Below, one piece after another: positions 32,171-33,253 of a DNA stretch of 33,253 bases (position 1 is the first letter of the stretch; each line of letters begins with the position of its first letter). The notes beneath the pieces were generated by a model. It made no database searches. It had not been told where the DNA came from and saw only the letters and a list, made by a program, of their open reading frames with translations. The stretch is from Gemmatimonadota bacterium (GTDB taxonomy: Bacteria > Gemmatimonadota > Gemmatimonadetes > Gemmatimonadales > GWC2-71-9). The translations under genes and the position numbers were made by a program. The stretch is from NCBI GenBank assembly GCA_009692115.1, contig SHZU01000001.1:388345-421597 (forward strand), read 5' to 3'.

Positions 32171-33253
32171 ATGCGCGTCACAACCGCCATCGCCCTCGGC
32201 CTTGCCTTCCCCGGCGCGGCAGTGGCCCAAACCCTCGAACTGGCTCCGATCCGGGCACGCGTCGTGGCCGGCCAAGAAGTGCAGTTCCAACTCCGGAGCA
32301 CCGGCGGGGCGGCCGTCCCGAATGCCCAATGGCTGATCGGGCCGTTCGACGTAGCGGCCGTGAGCCAGACCGGCGTGGTCCGCGGACTCCGTCACGGCAC
32401 CGCCACCCTGGTGGCCCGCTCGGGCGGCAAGACGGTGACGGCCGAGATCATCGTCGAACCTAAGGGCCCCGCCACCATCGACATTTCGGCCGACCCAGCC
32501 CAAGTCGTGCCGGGCGGCATCACCCTCGTGACCGCACTGCCCTTCACCAGCGACCGCGATCCCCTGACCGGCCACGCCGTCACATTCCGCTCCATGGCGC
32601 CTAACGTGGCCACCGTAGACGCTGCCGGCATCGTGGTCGGACGGGCCGTGGGCCAGGCCACGATCGTGGCCGAGGCTGGAGCGGCCCGCGCGGAACTAGT
32701 GGTGAAGGTCGTCGCCAACCGAGTCGCTCAGCTCGCCCTGACCGCACCGGCCCAAGCTCGCACCGGTGATGTGGTCCGATTCCTCGCCCAAGCCACCGAT
32801 GCCCGGGGCCAAGCCGCCGATCCCGCCCCGGTTCGGTGGAGCGTGGACCGCTCCGACGCCTCGGTTTTCCACGACGGCGGCTTCGTCGCCGAGCGGCCCG
32901 GCACCTACGTGGTCACCGCGGCTGTGGGCGCCGTGTCCGCGTCAGCGCCGATCACAGTGAGCCAGCGGGTCCATAACCGGACCTTCGAAATCGCGGGGTC
33001 TGCCACGTTCGGCCAACTCCAGGCCGCCGAGCACTGGGCGGTCAACGACGTCCTCTACGTATCGACGATCTCGGACCGGCTCTACACCTACGATATTTCC
33101 GAGCCGGCGAGCCCGCGGCTCACCGATTCCCTGATGGTCGATGCCCGGCTGATCAACGACGTCTCGACTACCCCGGACGGCCGGATCGGACTCATCACCC
33201 GGCAACAGGCGTCGTCCCGCAAGAACGGGATCGTCTTTCTCGACTTGGCCGAC
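32171..33253 (+). CDS. Exported Ig-like (Big_2) / beta-propeller protein, 3' partial
   Basis: The ATG at 32171, with GGAG about 9 bases upstream, begins a signal peptide ([20 protein letters not shown]); 361 codons are visible before the window ends. Three bacterial Ig-like repeats follow (about residues 22-97, 100-180 and 185-260). Each has the Big_2 pattern of a strand, a [15 protein letters not shown]-like or [15 protein letters not shown]-like turn and a terminal strand. From about residue 285 [29 protein letters not shown] resembles LVIVD-type repeats that build beta-propellers. Such proteins are surface or periplasmic adhesive or binding proteins. The specific ligand is unknown. Confidence 0.85.
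   Translation, partial: MRVTTAIALGLAFPGAAVAQTLELAPIRARVVAGQEVQFQLRSTGGAAVPNAQWLIGPFDVAAVSQTGVVRGLRHGTATLVARSGGKTVTAEIIVEPKGPATIDISADPAQVVPGGITLVTALPFTSDRDPLTGHAVTFRSMAPNVATVDAAGIVVGRAVGQATIVAEAGAARAELVVKVVANRVAQLALTAPAQARTGDVVRFLAQATDARGQAADPAPVRWSVDRSDASVFHDGGFVAERPGTYVVTAAVGAVSASAPITVSQRVHNRTFEIAGSATFGQLQAAEHWAVNDVLYVSTISDRLYTYDISEPASPRLTDSLMVDARLINDVSTTPDGRIGLITRQQASSRKNGIVFLDLAD

Noticed and set aside
1-33253. CRISPR arrays, tRNA or rRNA genes, integrases, transposases or phage genes.
   Set aside because: I looked for repeat-spacer patterns, cloverleaf-like sequences and hallmark proteins and found none.

Overview
The window is one stretch of GC-rich bacterial chromosome with tightly packed genes, no tRNA or rRNA, no recognisable insertion sequence and no CRISPR array. 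The gene families suggest a Gemmatimonadota member or close relative: paired DUF5916 outer-membrane proteins, secreted carboxypeptidase-regulatory/plug proteins, many exported peptidases, a PEP-CTERM protein and Ig-like surface proteins. This placement is inferred from family content; no marker gene proves it.

Layout: 1-6722 (+) holds two tandem DUF5916 barrel proteins, the first cut by the window edge, and a secreted carboxypeptidase-regulatory/plug protein. 6739-13156 (-) holds a lipoprotein serpin, an S9 prolyl-oligopeptidase-like peptidase and an M1 peptidase fused to a C-terminal barrel-like domain. 13310-14032 (-) is a PEP-CTERM gene without its 5' end. 14033-17014 (-) is the membrane half of a proton F-type ATP synthase operon (AtpZ-like, AtpI-like, a, c, b, delta), which stops before alpha. 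17109-18725 (-) is a tannase/feruloyl esterase and 18878-19900 (+) a MoxR ATPase. 19918-22136 is a damaged segment: a DUF1801 gene, the 3' tip of an unknown gene, the C-terminal third of a phosphoglucomutase, and a secreted protein whose 3' end runs into it. 22184-26532 (+) is a four-gene overlapping operon (FAD oxidoreductase, DUF1365, a CFA synthase, a second CFA-related methyltransferase) behind a near-consensus sigma70 promoter. 26504-30407 (-) holds a second S9 peptidase, an NTF2-like secreted protein and an M14 carboxypeptidase. 30472-32079 (-) holds an M23-like lipoprotein without a start codon, a truncated AlkD-like gene, and psd. 32171 to the end (+) is an Ig-like/propeller protein cut by the window edge. 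No stretch over 300 bases lacks a gene or gene remnant.

Two themes stand out. One is exported proteolysis and nutrient handling: two S9, one M1 and one M14 peptidase, a serpin that could protect the cell, an esterase, and outer-membrane barrels. The other is membrane lipid chemistry: a probable fatty-acid methylation/cyclopropanation operon and, separately, phosphatidylserine decarboxylase.

The most unusual property is a set of at least four sharp junctions (about 14030, 20385, 21035 and 31015) where gene fragments abut with no mobile element in between. They are either deletion/rearrangement scars or assembly joins, and sequence alone cannot decide between these.
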